A DNA stretch of 64,000 bases from Edolisoma coerulescens. Lineage: Eukaryota > Chordata > Aves > Passeriformes > Campephagidae. The notes under the pieces were generated by a model. That model saw only the letters and a list, made by a program, of their open reading frames with translations. It ran no database searches and had not been told where the DNA came from. A program made the translations under genes and the position numbers. The stretch spans positions 496,001 through 560,000 of the forward strand of contig VWZW01000522.1 of the NCBI GenBank assembly GCA_013397115.1. Reading direction: 5' to 3'. This document shows positions 61,701 to 64,000 of this stretch, one piece after another (the first letter of the stretch is position 1; each line of letters opens with the position of its first letter).

Positions 61701-63577
61701 ACATATTCTTGAAAGGCTTTCATGAAAATGCAAATGACCAGTTCACAGCAGTCTGCTGGCTCAATAAATAGAAGAGTTCAAAGTGTTTAGACACTAATGA
61801 AAAACCAAAAATTATCTGGAGCCCTAAAGAAGCTTTTGCTTCCCTGTTGGCACCATAAAACTTGCAACAACAGTATCTTCAAGATACCTTCTCTGTTACC
61901 TGTATTAGCTTAGACAACATATCATTCTAGTAGCTAACCTGCTCAAAGGGTATGAATCTGAGGCAAGAAGTGACACCAGGACTGAAAATTCAGACTTGCC
62001 TGCAAACATAAGAGTTAGCTCTAGGCAAAACGCACATGATCGTAATGTCTCATCTGCCAAACTTGCCCATTTCCCCCCTCCTAAACATCACCACTCATTT
62101 TAATGTGTTTTTTTAAATTCCAATTCAAATAAGCAAAGTGTTCTTGTCCTCACACATTACATTATATTATATATTAGTATTCCTTTGGAAGAATTTTGTT
62201 CTTTACTACTAACAGGACAAGAAAGCCTTGAAAACAGACTTGCTTATAGTGTCCAACTTGGAGGGATCTAAATGTGACATATTAAGTGTTACATATCCAC
62301 GTTATTCACTTTTAAATTAAGCTACTTCAACCCAGGGAGAAGTATAAAATCATAAATGAAGCAGTTTCTGAAATTCAAACTTTTGTGTTAGGCAGGTCAC
62401 TTCACAGACCCTTCCAAAGGCATCCAAAGGGGAGCCTGTAAGGGCTCCAAAAAGGTTTCAGGATGGATATGGCAGCAGACAAGGCTCTGGCTCTGGCACT
62501 GCTTCCTCAACACCCTTTATCTTCCCACCCACCATCAGGGTTCAGGGCCCTGTCAGGAAAGTTCCCCTTCATTCACCTCAAGCACAGTGAACCGGATTAG
62601 CCCGGAGACACTTTCATCCTCACATTAAGCTCACCAAGGTCACTTGCCCAGTACAGTATTGGGTGTGTTTGTGTGGCCACACTGACTGACCCAGTCACGT
62701 GGGGCTTCTGCTGGAGGAAGCCTCATTGCTGGCAGCGATGTTGTGGCCAGCTAACGGGCACACATCCGTCCAACTGCTACACCCACCACCCATGGGGTAC
62801 CCAGGGATGATCCACCTGCATCCTCCTAAAAACCCCACAAATACCCTGTTCAGAACAGAGCAGATTCTGTCCTTCACCAAAGAGGGAGAAACAAATGCTG
62901 AGTTGCCTCTCAGAAGCCCATGTAGCAGAACCTGGCTTGAAACCAGCAAGTTTCTGGCCTGAATCTGACCCAGGCTCATTAGTCTTTAGCTATTTCTGTC
63001 TAGCCGGGAGCATCTCACAGATGAAGGATATTCAGAGCCCAGACAGTCTTCTACAGTGAGCATTTAGGCTCCTCAAAGCTGTAATCAGTCCAATGAATTG
63101 CTGTTGCAACTTCTGCTGGGTTTAAAGTCAAGTATTGCGAGGACAGGTATTGGGAGCCAAAAGTGCCTTCTCAGTTAAAAGTAAACAGGGTCCATTAAAT
63201 TCTGTTGACCTTTTACTTGGACCTACCGGGACTACAAATATACTTCTTTAATACAGGAAAATTTGGATTATGATACAATTATGTTACTCCAGAAGCCCAG
63301 CCTAAGGCCACAGCACTGTGCCTGGCAGAAGTGATCCAGTGCTCTGCTGGTGCCACATAGCCCTTCTCTCTTCTGCAGCAACTACAGCAACAACTTATGT
63401 TCCCAACCTGGTGCACTGCACAATCACCAAGACAGCAGTGGGAGCACAAAGGAGGGCATGGTATGACATAGAGGCAAGTGTCCCTGGCTGGGACTACATC
63501 CTTTGGTCCAAAAGCCATCTTTTGCTAGATTAGAAAAATCCTAAGGCTGCAGGAAAGTCGGTGTGAAGGTCTGGTCA

Positions 63578-64000
63578 CAAAGTCATAGGATAGTTGAAGT
63601 TGAAATGGTCCTCTTGATATCATCTGGTCTAATCCCCTGCTCAAGCAGGATCACCTGGAGACAGCTGCCCAAGGACTATATCTTAGACAGTTTTTGAGTA
63701 TCTCCAAAGATGGAGACTCCACAACCTCCCTGGGCAGCCTGTGCCAGTGCTCGGTCACCCTCACAGTGGCAAACAGTTCCCTGATGTTCAGAGGTAACTC
63801 TTGTGTTTCAGCTTGTGCCTGTTGCCTCCAGTCCTGTCACGGGGCAGCACTGAGCAGAGCCTGGCTCTGCCCTCTTTGCACCCCCCACTGCAGGCATTTA
63901 TATACATTGATGGGATTCCCCTGAGCCTTCTCCAGGCTGAACAGTCCCAGCTCTCTGATTTTCCTCATGGGAGGGATGCTTCAATCTCTTCATCATCTTT
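63578..64000 (-). mobile_element. CR1 LINE 3' fragment, running off the right edge
   Basis: Read on the minus strand this is the 3' part of a CR1 LINE, in the same orientation as MBNL2. It includes the block complementary to ccctgagccttctccaggct, the block complementary to ctccacaacctccctgggca, and the end region complementary to tcatctggtctaatcccctg. It resembles the same CR1 type as the element at 24040-25860. The element continues beyond the window on its 5' side. The terminal repeat is degraded near 63580. Confidence 0.9.

Larger units (their letters stand above)
1..64000 (-). other. MBNL2: MBNL2 gene, 3' portion (exons and introns)
   Basis: The whole window lies within, or just inside the 3' end of, one minus-strand gene. 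Eight exons with consensus splice sites encode, in order, the end of CCCH zinc finger 2, a proline-rich linker, zinc fingers 3 and 4, an alanine-rich stretch, an alternative basic segment and alternative C-termini. MBNL2 rather than MBNL1 is indicated by the finger 3 sequence [16 protein letters not shown] (as I recall it, MBNL1 has NRGEND there), by CMREKC in finger 4, and by the IILK terminus. MBNL proteins bind YGCY motifs in RNA, control alternative splicing and mRNA localisation, and are sequestered by CUG repeats in myotonic dystrophy (established knowledge). The start codon, zinc finger 1 and promoter are outside the window. The paralogue call rests on remembered sequences. Confidence 0.95.
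32351..64000 (-). other. MBNL2: MBNL2 intron upstream of the 165-nt exon (incomplete)
   Basis: This stretch ends at the acceptor TTCTTGTTCCAG before the 165-nt exon, and its donor lies beyond the right edge. I searched the minus strand by eye for the exon encoding the start codon, zinc finger 1 and the beginning of zinc finger 2 and did not find it. That fits the long intron at this point in other vertebrate MBNL2 genes. Apart from a CR1 fragment at the right end, a probable ancient repeat near 50390, microsatellites and short tandem duplications, I recognise nothing. Open frames inside it are mostly under 110 codons and resemble no family I know. Single unresolved bases occur at 39647 and 43882. 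Confidence 0.85.

Noticed and set aside
32351..64000. Search for the MBNL2 start-codon exon (zinc finger 1)
   Set aside because: No minus-strand match to the expected coding sequence was found by eye; it is likely upstream of the window.
1..64000. CRISPR arrays, prokaryotic operons, tRNA or rRNA genes
   Set aside because: No regularly spaced repeats, ribosome-binding sites with ordered genes, or conserved RNA gene motifs; the sequence is clearly vertebrate.

Overview
The window is vertebrate genomic DNA, most likely from a bird. It covers the 3' half of one gene, MBNL2 (muscleblind-like splicing regulator 2), transcribed from the minus strand, so gene 5' to 3' runs from high to low coordinates. 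The avian assignment rests on CR1 LINE fragments being the only interspersed repeats I recognise, low repeat density, and translated exons nearly identical to MBNL2 of amniotes. Single N bases at 39647 and 43882 show it is assembled draft sequence. No prokaryotic feature, CRISPR array, rRNA or tRNA was seen.

Eight exons can be placed at base resolution from protein homology and GT-AG sites, in transcription order: 32350-32186 (165 nt, end of zinc finger 2), 29191-28991 (201 nt, linker), 27808-27545 (264 nt, zinc fingers 3 and 4), 21806-21753 (54 nt, alternative, nuclear localisation), 21062-20909 (154 nt), 17667-17632 (36 nt, alternative), 16217-16123 (95 nt, alternative), and the terminal exon starting at 1067. 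The upstream exon carrying the start codon, zinc finger 1 and the first part of zinc finger 2 was not found, so 32351-64000 is part of a long upstream intron.

The 54-, 36- and 95-nt exons generate isoforms. The 54- and 36-nt exons are frame-neutral. The 95-nt exon shifts the frame, so the terminal exon is read in two frames: a short Ile-Ile-Leu-Lys end when it is included, or a 42-residue tail when it is skipped. The 54- and 95-nt exons both have unusually long upstream stretches with no AG dinucleotide (138 and 186 nt). Each stretch has a pyrimidine tract at its far end and many YGCY motifs, the binding site of MBNL proteins. This is the layout expected for a distal branch point with autoregulation, and it is the most interesting biology in the window.

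The rest is intron. It holds three CR1 fragments (11826-12142 plus strand, about 24040-25860 plus strand, 63578-64000 minus strand), one probable ancient repeat near 50390, short tandem duplications, microsatellites and a near-perfect 27-nt palindrome at 4706-4732. The many 60-200 codon open frames elsewhere look like chance.
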